Origin: Blastobasis lacticolella
Taxonomy: Eukaryota; Arthropoda; Insecta; Lepidoptera; Blastobasidae
Reading direction: 5' to 3'
Length of the DNA: 64,000 bases
Assembly (NCBI GenBank): GCA_905147135.1
Contig: LR990056.1
Location: 18,180,501 to 18,244,500 of the forward strand
Translations under genes and position numbers: made by a program
Notes under the pieces: model-generated
Database searches by the model: none
What the model saw: only the letters and a program-made list of their open reading frames with translations
Told to the model about the DNA's origin: nothing
Shown: positions 43,799-54,298 of the stretch, piece by piece
How positions within the stretch are numbered: position 1 is the stretch's first letter
Layout: every line of letters begins with the position of its first letter

Positions 43799-44123
43799 GA
43801 GCGTCGGTGGCCGAGTGGTTAAGGCATCCGATTCGAAAGTGAGAGGTACCGGGCTCGAATCCCACTGCGGCCATATACCTACCAATGACTCTTTTTTGAG
43901 TTATGTACAATAATGTACATTGGTTGAATGCTAGCCAATGCTCTTACGGTAAGGGAAAACATCGCGGCGCTGGTTAGGTTCCCCTGTTAACTGGGTCATG
44001 GAGGTCAGATACAGATGCAGGCACTTCATTGTAATTACCTGATCTGCCAAATCCTGGATCTAGGTCAAGGGGGACCCCAGACCCTCTTGCGCGAGAGCAC
44101 AACCGGGACATTAACACCAAGAT
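43799..44123 (+). mobile_element. SINE-A copy with the best-preserved tRNA head
   Basis: GTCGGTGGCCGAGTGGTTAA (A box) and ACCGGGCTCGAATCCC (B box) are intact enough to recruit RNA polymerase III. The body has a deletion between the CATCG block and the GGTTAGGTTCCCC block. Confidence 0.85.
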
Positions 44124-44174
44124 ATGCCGACATTTCGATCACTTGTCAATTATCAGGTCACATTATAAACATGC

Positions 44175-44435
44175 AACATTATAGTCGAGTGGTGTCCGGC
44201 AGAATAGAATAGCACCAATGCTTTACACTCGTGGGTGTCGTGCAAAGCGACTAATGTTTTCGAGGAAAAAGTTCTAGGGACTCTATAGACTGGAAAATGG
44301 GCAGCAGCGTTTTCCATTGTTATACTTTTAACACTGCGATCTCCAACTTGTAGATATTATGGCAATAACCTCCCCATTCGTGGGAGAGACCCTAAGTTCT
44401 GCAGCGGACTGAAATGGGCTGTGATGATTATAAAC
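44175..44435 (+). repeat. Repeat G, copy 2
   Basis: GTGGTGTCCGGCAGAATAGA ... GGCAGCAGCGTTTTCCATTG ... GTTCTGCAGCGGACTGAAAT. It begins about 50 bp after a SINE-A. A weaker relative lies at 38695-38860. Confidence 0.75.
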
Positions 44436-44929
44436 ATTATCTACATAAATTTGGATTACAACAGTAACAGAGACTACATTAGCGACCTGCGTAAAAATGT
44501 TACACCAACGGGCCCTATTATTTACGCTTAATTTTTAATTTTCCCTGTTACGGATTTCCTTAGCCCGGCTACGAAGTTAAGCCATAGCAAAACTACTCAG
44601 TACTAAAAGGCTTTATATTTATAACATAACTAAGCCTATAGAGAAAAGAAAATCAATGTCGGCGTCGACACTCAATTCTCACCACAACACATCATATTCG
44701 ATAAAGTCAATATTTACCCCGGACCAGTGCAGGGGCGGCGGGGGAGGGCTAGAGGGGAGGGGGCCAGATTACCGACCCTTACGGACGTAGCTTACGGGGG
44801 ACCCAATAGTGACATTGGGATATGCCTTTTTCATACGACAGCGGTGGGAAAGGACTAGACAGTTGTGATGGAATACTTGTTTTTGTATTGGAGTTTGTGT
44901 TGTGTTTGTTATTTAAGAAGCTTTGCAAG

Positions 44930-45195
44930 TTTGTCGCGTGTCTGTGGCTGTGGCTGTGTGTATGTGTGTAAGAGTGTGTCTGCCTGTGCTCGTGCATCCC
45001 GTAGCTCCCGAACTGACCGATAGAGCGGTTTTTTTAAAGCTGTTTAATCGAGAAGGTTCTTAGCTGTGTTTCTTTTTATCGGGTTCGAGCTTACAAAATA
45101 TTGAAGTAAGTAAGTAAGGGAGGTTTTCCGACGTTGTTTGTACTTTGTGGCATAACCGAATTTTACGCAAATGAAGTCGCGGGCAATAACTAGTT
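44930..45195 (+). repeat. Repeat C copy
   Basis: GTGTCTGTGGCTGTGGCTGT ... CGTAGCTCCCGAACTGACCG ... AGAAGGTTCTTAGCTGTGTT ... ACGCAAATGAAGTCGCGGGC. Confidence 0.6.
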
Positions 45196-45307
45196 AATGA
45201 TAATGATTACAAATAATATAAGTAAATGAAAAGAAGTTTTTCAAAGGGTCGGCAATACGTTAGTGATAAATACCACTGGTATTGCAAACGTGTAGCTTCC
45301 TTAACCA

Positions 45308-45350
45308 ATTTTTTTTTATGTCATACGGTAGGCAAACAGGCAAGCGGCAA
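45308..45350 (-). repeat. LINE 3' tail fragment, inverted
   Basis: TTTTTTTTATGTCATACGGT AGGCAAACAGGCAAGCGGC is the inverted end of the tail at 37885-38140. Confidence 0.6.
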
Positions 45351-46238
45351 CTATTAACTATTGACATCTTATCTTTATCTGTTTAAGCTCGTAATTACCT
45401 TCATCGCTCACCAAAGATCCTCTCGGCTTATCAAAGGCTAGCTGGTAGAAATCCCGTTGCGGGATAAGCTTGCCTTTTCGTTATAAACTGGTTTTCTTTG
45501 GTGTATTTAGTGTAATGCTACATATAATAAAGACATTACAAGCAAACAAACTGCTGCCACCAGGATTGCTGTACGCTTGTTTACCACCATAGAGGTATCA
45601 ATATGTTTACGAGATATTTATGGGAGTTACGTGACTAAGAGAGGCAAAACAATATCAACGGTTGACAGTGACCGCCGCAAACCACGTCAGAGGCCCCGGG
45701 GCAAAGCTCGCGCCAGGGGTGACCTCTCACAAAAACATGATTGTGTAAAGAAAACTGATATCTACTTAGGCAACGGGTCGTGACCTCAACAACAAAACAA
45801 TTAATGGATGACTTGGCAAACTGAGTTAAGATCACTCTGTAACGATCACTATTTACCATCAGCTCGTCACCGTACAATTTATTTATATATCATATGTTTA
45901 TAGTTGATAGATTTAGAAATAAATACGCATATCATACACAGAGCAGTGTGTGGTTAAAACATAGTTTGCTTATCATGATTTCTTTTAACAAATGTTCTTA
46001 AATACTTAACCAAAACTTGGTTTTGTAATAAACTTAAACAATTTATTTGACGATAAGAGAAATATTTTACTTCAAAAGCACGTAATAAATTTACGCTATT
46101 GATTAGTTGAACGACGGGCAGAATATCGGAAATATTTTAAATGTTTGGCGTCAAGCTATGGGACCAAAGAAAAAATACTCAGAAGTGATAGTGATGTGAA
46201 TATACAAATACGTTTCAACGAAATATTGAAATAAATAA

Positions 46239-46640
46239 TTGAATGCTGAATTGAATGCTGGTGCTTGTCGTCTAGCCAAAGTCCACAAATCATTTATGGG
46301 TCAATGTGTACGCTTTTATAATAAGGTTCCAACAGATATTCAGAATTTACCATTGAATAAATTTAAAGTCGCTATAAAAAACAAATTATGTCAAAAAAGT
46401 TATTATAGTATATCTGAATATGCAAATGACAAAAGTCCATGGGACTGAACTGCTGTTCTATACAGGTATTTACTTTTAAGATAGTATATAGGACAAATAA
46501 TGTATTAGTACATAAGACATGTTTAAAAAAAAAAGAATTAACGTAGGCTCTGTGGGTTTCTTGCCGTTTCTTTCCCCCACAGAGAACCACCTTGGAAGCG
46601 GCGTTAATTTTCCTTCCTCTCCCACACATGGTGTCTCCTG
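46239..46640 (+). mobile_element. 3' fragment of the same LINE family
   Basis: The frame 46239-46448 codes for KVHKSFMGQCVRFYNKVP and a further 40 residues that align with the C-terminus of the ORF2 at 31987-34881 (KVNSSFMGNCIRFYNHIP there). It is followed within 100 bp by the hairpin CTCTGTGGG...CCCACAGAG (46548-46556 and 46576-46584). Everything 5' of the last 70 codons is lost, the usual result of incomplete reverse transcription. Confidence 0.8.
46548..46584 (+). other. LINE 3'-UTR stem-loop, second copy
   Basis: Perfect 9-bp stem (CTCTGTGGG / CCCACAGAG) with a 19-nt loop TTTCTTGCCGTTTCTTTCC. It matches the one at 35276-35308. Confidence 0.65.
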
Positions 46641-46647
46641 TCTGCGC

Positions 46648-46862
46648 TAGGGTAGGGGTAGGGTAGTAGCTACAGTAGGGGTAGGGTAGGGTAGGAGTAA
46701 GATAGCGGTAAGGTAGTATAGGGTGGGGTAGGAGTAAGATAGTGGTAGGGTCGGGGTAAGATAGTGGTAGGGTAGGGGTAAGGTAGTGGTAGGGTAGGGT
46801 TAAGGCAATGGTAGGATAGGGTAGGGGTAAGGTAGCGATAGGGATAGGATAGAGTAGGGTGG
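46648..46862 (+). repeat. G-rich degenerate array (GGGTAG/GGGTAA)
   Basis: About 215 bp of GGGTAGG, GGGGTAAG and GGTAGTG hexamer-like units on the plus strand. It differs from the insect telomere unit TTAGG. The dense G-runs could form quadruplexes. It lies between a truncated LINE and segment A. Confidence 0.8.
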
Positions 46863-46894
46863 GAGCAACTACCTATCACATGCAGCATGTGTGA

Positions 46895-47300
46895 TGCACG
46901 CTCACTTAAAAGTCTGTCTGGCGGTGGCGTGGGGGCCGGGTCGCTCTTTTCCCTCAAATATGGTTGAATTGGACGATGGCTGGGCCCTGCGTTATACTCG
47001 TGAACGGGTGCTGCCTTGGTGGACTGGCTTACTCTTGCTGTAGTTTTAGGTGGTTTTTCTTAATTATACTAGACATACCTACGAGTATATAATATAATAT
47101 AGCGTTCCGGCTCTGTCTGGCATTGTCGAGCCCGGTTCGGTTGTGGTTGGCGAGGGATACGTTTATCTACAGACATAGGGCGGTCAGCGTGTCACTGTGT
47201 GTTTCCTTCCTACTTTCCTACCCCCCTCCTTTTTGACGATTGAAAGAGATATTTAATGTCCTAATCAATAAAGAAATTTTGATTTGATTGATTTGATTTG
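46895..47300 (+). repeat. Dispersed repeat segment A, copy 2, with (TTTGAT)n-like tail
   Basis: Matches 34978-35150 over about 150 bp, then reads to a tail of TTTGATTTGATTGATTTG near 47280-47300, as expected for a LINE or SINE 3' end. Bases 47102-47140 also match the reverse complement of about 40040-40078. Confidence 0.5.
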
Positions 47301-47304
47301 AATA

Positions 47305-49619
47305 AAAGCACACCTAAATAATAATGTCTAGAATTTAATTTTAATCTACTTGTTTGATGACTCACATTGATTTGCTTCATAGAAATTAAATATCTCTATA
47401 CTCAGTCTGATGAACCATTACATCGAGTTTATAGTACCTAAAATGTCTTTATATTGTTTACTTCTAATTCCCTACATTATTAATTTTGGTTTAAAGGAAT
47501 TCCACATCGAATCAATTGGCTTACGTATTTTTGTTTGCGTTGTTTAAATTTAATCGACTCGGTAAATAAATAAAACGTCGTATGTACATCACTAACTGTT
47601 GTTACATTTCACTATTTTCGGATTATCAGTAACATTTTGTAAAATTTATGGATATGCGAACGTTGTAAGAGCAGTCCCTTAGACCTCATAAAATTAGAAA
47701 TGTTTAATTTTTTTGTTTGTTTGAAATATTTAACTGTGGGAATTTTGAAGATAAGAATTCAAAGCAAGGTGGCCAGGGTAGTAGAAATGAGACAGTCAGT
47801 TTCGGGGGCGCGTCGCGTGAACACTATCTTATCCATTTCCGTAACTAAGAAACCCGAGGCTTTTCCAAATTTCATTAGAACTCGCGTTAGATTTGCTAAA
47901 TTAATTAGTGCTTCATTATTTTGTGTTATTTTTCAGCTTTGTGACGTTTCTTTTCGTTCTAGTCAGTAATTTGGTTTGTTTTGGATTTATCTTTGTTTCT
48001 AAGTATCGAAGGCGTAAGTTACATTCTCATTGTTTTTGTGGTAGTAAAGAGTATTTATTAGGGCTTCTAGAGATTTGATTAAAACACAAATTTAAAGGAA
48101 TAATAATACCAAGTTTTACATCATCAGTATTCACCCTCACTGAATAAAAAACAATAGAAACTAACGTGGGTACCGATTCTGGTGTGCAATACAGTTGTTA
48201 TTATGTTGCAATGTAACTGTGATGTTACTATAACTACGTCGAGGTATCGAGTCAGTCCCAGCATCATCCCAGTTAAATTGCAGTTAAATCACTGTTCGAC
48301 CTTTGACACGTTTTCGTTGACAGAATTGAAGGCAGTTTGACAACTAAGAAAGATGCAACATAGTAATTTATTTATTTATTGGAGTACCAACAGCCATATA
48401 AAACCATAACGCAACTAAAGTACCAGAAAAAGAATTGTGGAAAAGTTCGAACTCATGAAAGTTGCAACTCAACATCTGTCATTTGAATAACAATCACACG
48501 TTTAACATGCGATGCAATTGTAATGTTACTGCAACTGAGACGATTTCCGTACCAGAATCGAAGCCCTGGGACACAGTTTCGGATGTGACATCGAATAAAC
48601 TTTAAGAGAATGAGTCCGGCACGAATCCCGACTTGGTTTTCGATGGCCTAGGCGCTCTGACTAAGTCTACGCCTAGGTTTGCCGCCGAATTCTGGTACGA
48701 TTTTGACCCATGTTCCATTTTCCTACGGACATGATCTGAGTCGTTACCGTCCCTCACACTAGGCACACAACTTACACACGCGAAGTAAATAAAATTAAAA
48801 TAATAGTCTCTTCTTTGAATCGTGAGTCGATAGGTAGGACCATAATAATGCCTGACGAGATGATCGGAATATGTGTGACGGTTTGAGCGAAGTAGACAAT
48901 GTGTAGAATAGGTCACTGGTTCGTTTGATGTCAAAGGCTTTGCTGGTTGGCTGAGATATGAGGTGTGATGGGAGTCTCAGTTTCCTTATCGATTAGGTAG
49001 GTTTTCCGAGACCTAAAGGCCTCTATTCTATATTATTTAGGTGAGGATAACGTTAAGGTTTCGCAATCATAGGGTTAGAGTGGCCACAGAAGAAAGAAGA
49101 ATCCGTTGCCGTATCGAGTGCTGTCAAAGCTAAGTTACATGATTTCTTGTACGTATTTTATAAATTGTTTGAATATTTCGATTTGCGTTGATTACATTTA
49201 AATCATCTTATTCTACTTCTTCTATCTGATTTTACTTTTATTTATGTGAACTAAATTTTTATTCATTTACAAATATCTTCCGAATATTCGTGCGGTTGAA
49301 TTACAGAGTATTGCTATAAACTTACATATTCCTTTTGACGTTTTTCAAAATGTGTACACAACGTAATGGGTCTGAAAATTTAATTCAATAACTAGACGAT
49401 CACTTGCTTACGGCCAAATCACAATATGTGAAATGATATTTATTATGTTATGTCTTCTCTTTATAGGTAGATACTCGTATGTATGTATTTATACAGACAG
49501 ATAGGTATTAGGGTGACTGAGAAGTTACAAGTCCTATTATGATATTATAAATTCGAATGTGTTAGTTTCTGCGTCGCGCAGATATGACTAAACTAATTCT
49601 GATGAAAGTTTCCATTGTT
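47305..49619. other. Intergenic, mainly AT-rich
   Basis: Apart from the fold-back element at 48168-48565, no repeat or coding frame that I recognise. Confidence 0.45.
48168..48565. mobile_element. Fold-back/MITE-like element with imperfect inverted ends
   Basis: The left end GGGTACCGATTCTGGT and the right end (minus strand) GGGCTTCGATTCTGGT share CGATTCTGGT. Further in, both arms carry GCAATGTAACTGTGATGTTAC-like text in inverted order. Boundaries are approximate. Confidence 0.45.
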
Positions 49620-49728
49620 GTAGGGTAGGTTTAGGGTAGGGGTCGGTGTAGGGGTCGGTGTAGGGTACGTGTAGGATAGGTGTAGGGTATGTGTAGGGTA
49701 GGTGTAGAGTAGGGGTAGGGTAAAAGCA
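49620..49728 (+). repeat. G-rich tandem array (GGGTAGGTGTA-like)
   Basis: Degenerate units such as GTAGGGTAGG, GGGTCGGTGTA and GGTGTAGGGTA. It overlaps the left terminus of the 49716-50903 element, whose outermost bases are TAGGGTA. Confidence 0.75.
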
Positions 49729-50903
49729 GGATACTTGCCCCACTTTTCAAAAAAGCTCTATTATTAAGAAATATGCACTTACTAAGACTTGTGCTATATG
49801 TATATCAAAACAAACCTAGGTCTTGATCTTATATAATAGCCTATTTTTGTTAACATAATTATTATTGGTTCTGAGTAAATCCTGTTTTACTTGACCTCTC
49901 AATCAGGGCGATAGTTACCTACGGTGGCGGATAGTTGCCTCGTGAGGGGATAGACGCTTCACTATGATTTTGTTGGTTAGAATCAATGTTTATTATTTAC
50001 TGACATCTTTTATTAAGCACAATCAAAATATTATTAATTATTTTTAAGTAATAGTTTTAATGTTTGAAACCATAACATCATCATCATCCCGTCGTTTGTC
50101 GGGCTGGATCCGCTTTCCAGCTTTTTCTTCGCCATTTCGTTCGGCGAAGTTTTCATGTGGACCATGTGGCCATTGAGATCCACTCCAACCACAATCTGTT
50201 CAGAGGATCACAGCGTTTCTTCGAGACTATCCCAGAAGGCAGTGTATTCGGTGCCGGACTGAAGAGCATTGAACTGATGAAGTTGATCTGTAGTGCCCCC
50301 CTTTTGATCGCCATAAGGGTATTCCTTAAACTATCTTTTGACTAGCTAATGTGTGGCACCACGTCTGATTTTCGTTTATACTTGCGAGGTATTTTGCTCA
50401 CCTAAAACGATAGCAGAAATAAATAATTATTTCTTTAAGAATTATAGGTTGGAAAAACGCCAGAAGAAAAAAAATGCCTTTGCTTGTCATATAATTTTGC
50501 AATTGTAAAAAAAAACAAAAGTAAATGGGGCAACTATCCTTTTTGATACGGATACTTGCTGTTTTTATTTGTGAAATGAATAAAAACTTTCCAACAATAA
50601 AACATAATCAACAATGTAGTTTAAGCTCTAATGCATGCAAAGAAACGAAAAGTAGAGTGATACCAAGATATTCAGTGGAAATTACTCACCAATATAATTT
50701 TGACGCCCGTCAAAGCTTCGCCGCGGATGATTTTCATAAGGACAAAACGCGTGCGCCTACGCTGATGGATTATATGGCACTAAGGCCTTCAGGAGGGTCA
50801 CTTTCAATTGTAGTAGAGAGCTAACGCCACCAACATCCCTAAGATAGTGTATTTAAAACCGGGGCAACTATCCCACTGGGGCAAGTATCCGGCTTCTACC
50901 CTA
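49716..50903. mobile_element. DNA-transposon-like element with 27-bp inverted termini
   Basis: The left end 49716-49742 (TAGGGTAAAAGCAGGATACT then TGCCCCA) is the inverted complement of 50877-50903 with two mismatches. Inside, the related motif GGATAGTTGCC or its complement recurs near both ends (49905-49940, 50528-50540, 50861-50873). These look like subterminal transposase-binding repeats. A 99-codon frame (50525-50824) starts within one such motif and I do not recognise it. No transposase is visible, so this is probably a non-autonomous DNA element. I could not settle a target-site duplication. Confidence 0.6.
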
Positions 50904-51169
50904 TAACAACACGGGAACGAAGTCGCTCCGGGCCCACTAGTATATTGTACAGCAGATGTAGAAATAGAAAGTAATTATAAAAATTGTACCTATGCAACTT
51001 CCACCTGTGTGGGATCCGGTAATTATTATAAAATACCACAGTAAGTACACCAGTGTGAACTGCGTGCCTCTGAACCCCTAATGTTCCAAATACTCCGGGT
51101 AGTTTGTGTTACTTTTAAAGACTAATATTAGCCTTACCTCGGAATACGATAACTATATTTGAAATGTCG

Positions 51170-51410
51170 GTACATAACCTAACCGACAGAAAAGTCGGAT
51201 AACCCCCGTCCAAGGCGACATATACTCATATATTTTCTAAACTACTGGACCGATTTTAATGAAACAAAGCTAAGAACTATCTCGATTAAACTGGCTTTTG
51301 AATAGAGAGAGAAATTTTAATGTTCGGAAGCTACAATGCCACAGACAGATACACAAATACCCACGTCAAACTTATAACACCCCTATTTTTTCGGCGGAGC
51401 TACAATGTAG
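51170..51410 (-). repeat. Repeat C copy, inverted
   Basis: ACCTAACCGACAGAAAAGTC ... CGGAAGCTACAATGCCACAG ... CACGTCAAACTTATAACACC. Confidence 0.65.
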
Positions 51411-51787
51411 CTTACAAAAGAACGAGTCCGGTACGTTATAACCAAATTTTACGCTGATGCGGCGAAGTCGCGAGTAAAAGCTCTCTTCGAGAACGCTTTT
51501 CACATTATAACCGAGGTTCACACAGATAAAACCGCCGCATGAAACTAGTAATTACATTACCACGACTTTAGGAACATTGTCAATGACGTCACAACATTCG
51601 CCCAAACTGTCTGGTAACCGGCGTGGGCGGCTGCGATTGACAAGTTGTTTTTCACGGGCTATTACGTGGACAGAACTTGTTAAATTGGTCCGCTGTTATT
51701 ACTTTATTAGAGTGATGATTCACAAAAATAGGAAAATATTACGGCCATATGGCTCGTAGGTGGCTTATTAGTGCTCTACTATTAATA

Positions 51788-52144
51788 GAAATAAAAATCA
51801 TCTTGGCGTTAATGTTGTCGTGGCGTTGTGCTCTCGCGCGCGAAGGTCCGAGGTCCGCTTTAACCATGATCCAGAATTTTGTAGATCAGATAATTACAGT
51901 AGAGCGACAGCCATTTGATCTCCGTGACCCTGCTACCAGGTGAACCTAACCAGATTGGTTCATGGTTACACACTCCTGAATCACAAGTTTCATCACGATG
52001 TTTTCCCTCATCGTAAGAGCATCGGTTAGTATTCAACTAATGTGCATAACTCAGTGAAGAGTCATTGGTACATGGCCGCAGTAGGATTTGAACCCAGTAC
52101 ATCTCGCTTACAAGTCGGATACTTTAACCACTCGGCCGACGCTT
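51788..52144 (-). mobile_element. SINE-A copy, full length, with 11-bp target duplication
   Basis: TACTATTAATA flanks it at 51777-51787 and 52145-52155. The tail on the minus strand is CGCCAAGATGATTTTTATTT, and the head shows GGATTTGAACCCAGTACATC (B box side) and CCACTCGGCCGACG (A box side) on the plus strand. Confidence 0.85.
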
Positions 52145-52553
52145 TACTATTAATATTATATATGAAAGTTTGTAAGAATGAATGTTTGTTACGTACAGAA
52201 TCTATCCATCGGATTTTTATGAAATTTTGCAATACTCAAATAAATGTATCCCAAAATTCAATGCAATTCCCGCAGAAACACTTCATACCAAATTTAATGC
52301 TGATGAAATCGCGAGCAAAAGTTACGCGTAGTGCTCTGTACATGCAAATGACGTTGGCTCAAATTTCATTCGAAACCTGTTATACATTATTGTTTAATAA
52401 CATAAGAAAATACTTAGACAAAGCTTGTGTATAAATATTAAGAAGATGAAGGTTTTGCATTACTGCATTGGTCTCGTCGGGTGGATTAAAGTGTAGGTAA
52501 TTTAAATTACTCTCATAACGAGGCTAATACTATATTAGATATTAAAATATATA

Positions 52554-53041
52554 TGTCGTCGCGTGAAGGAAAGGGGTGTATCAGGATCATTGTCATCAGG
52601 GTGGTGATATCAGTATTAGGTCGTATTCGTCCAGATAAATTAAAGAAAAGGTTCACATTTACTCCACTGTATTTATTCCATTTCATTTTTGCACATCACT
52701 TATAATTTCACTAGAATTCAGAGCGGTATTACAAATGTAGGCAGTTGAGGTAATTTACTTTCTTATTTCAAAGGTGATTTTATAATTACTTTCTTTTTAA
52801 ACGTAAATAACACTTTCTATTAACGAACTTCAAACGTAAACAAACGAAATGTGGAGACAGTTTCAAGACGCGTCACTCCTCGGCGGCGGTCGCGCCAAGA
52901 ATGGCCGCCACTCGGCCCGAGTCGTGCCGTCGAGACTCTGTCAGCACGCCCCACCAGAGGGCGCACTCCCACTTCCGTTTTCATCGTCATGAGTCCGTAC
53001 TATTGACCACATGAGTCCATACTATTGACCGTGATCCGTCA
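52554..53041. repeat. Left LTR of the 5.5-kb element (488 bp)
   Basis: Begins TGTCGTCGCGTGAAGG and ends GTGATCCGTCA. The second half is GC-rich with GGCGGCGGTCGCGCC. A 21-bp motif, CATGAGTCCRTACTATTGACC, occurs twice near the right end (52988-53008, 53010-53030). Confidence 0.85.
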
Positions 53042-53689
53042 CGGCCGTCCTGCTGTACACACGTCCTCGTGTGTAATCTGAAACATGAAAACCATAGCAC
53101 AGTACTATATTCGCTCGGTCACTTCTGACCACAACACATCACCCAAATAAGTCTTATGAATCATGTGATTGGATCTATCACGACTGCATTAACCCACCAA
53201 TTCTTCACATAAAACATACGTCCATTATCATTTATCATACTAAACTTCTGTAGATTGAGAGATAACAACATCATCTTGTACATAAATTATTCTTTATAAG
53301 TTGCCGACATAAATTCAGCTACGACTTCAGTTCATTAGAGAGGCGTGACAAGGTATAACACCAGACGGTTCATAAACCGTATCACAATTACCACCAATGA
53401 AGAAGGTTTAATCATCGTCACCAGTGTTTTCCCCTTGATGCTCTTGATGGGAAACAAGCCCCAATCACAGAGCTCGCGTATCGTCCCCGACGTCCATTAC
53501 TGTAGGTACTTAGATTCACTATAAATATGTGACATACCTACATCAAATTTTCAGTACTCAGCAAAAGACCCAATGTTACTTCGAGTGGGATTGAAACACT
53601 CCTTCATTAAATGCCATATGATTTTTGGTCATCCGTCAGCGCCATCCTAATTTAAAAAGAATAAGTAATGTTACCATACAGGAGAAATG

Positions 53690-54298
53690 ACACACAGGCG
53701 ACGAACCACCACACGACGGACGCCATCAGTCGGGCCGCCACGCAATCAGGCCGCCACGCAACCAGGCCGCCACGCAACTGGACCTGCACACAAGCGAAAT
53801 ATCACACAGACTAGGTGCCACACAGGTTGGGTGTCACTCTGGTCAGTGCCACTCTAATCGTCAAACTATGAGTTTATTCATCATATATCCTGTGTCACGT
53901 CTACCAAAGCACGATACAGGTAAGATGTCACACACGGGTAAATTTCACAGAGGCAAAATGCCACACATAAAAATGCCACACCGGCGAAATGCCATACAGG
54001 TAGAATGCCTCACAGTCTAAATACCACACAGACTTAATATCACACAGACTATGCCACACAGGCGAAATGCCAAACAGGCGGGATGCCACACAGGCGGGAG
54101 CCACACAGGCTGGGAGCCATACAGGCGGGAGCCACACAGGCGGGAGCCACACAGGCGGGAGCCACACAAGCGAAGCCACACAGGCGGGAGCCACACAGGC
54201 GGGAGCCACACAGGCGGGAGCCGCACAGGCGGGAGCCGCACAGGCGGGAGCCACACAGACGGGAGCCACACAGGCGGGAGCCACACAGGCGGGACAAA
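53690..54298. repeat. Minisatellite, 15-17 bp units, inside the LTR-bounded element
   Basis: From 54085 to 54298 the unit GGGAGCCACACAGGC recurs about 13 times with few changes. To the left the units are longer and diverged (GCCACACAGGCGAAATG-like, 53930-54085), and still further left a related CAGGCCGCCACGCAA motif repeats (53735-53780). Several long frames in all phases arise here only because the unit is a multiple of three without stops. Confidence 0.9.

Noticed and set aside
43799..43875. tRNA gene at the head of SINE-A (also 41956 and 10580)
   Set aside because: A and B boxes are good, but the acceptor arms do not pair and each head runs straight into a shared SINE body. They are SINE promoters.
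46648..46862. Internal telomeric repeat
   Set aside because: The insect unit is TTAGG. Here the units are GGGTAG-like and irregular.
46670..46957. Minus-strand frame rich in Pro, Tyr and Thr
   Set aside because: Translation of the G-rich array plus segment A, a low-complexity artefact.
50525..50824. 99-codon frame as a transposase
   Set aside because: It begins within a subterminal repeat and shows no DDE/D or helix-turn-helix motif that I can identify.
53690..54298. CRISPR-like array
   Set aside because: There are no unique spacers. The units are contiguous 15-17 bp repeats in a eukaryotic context.
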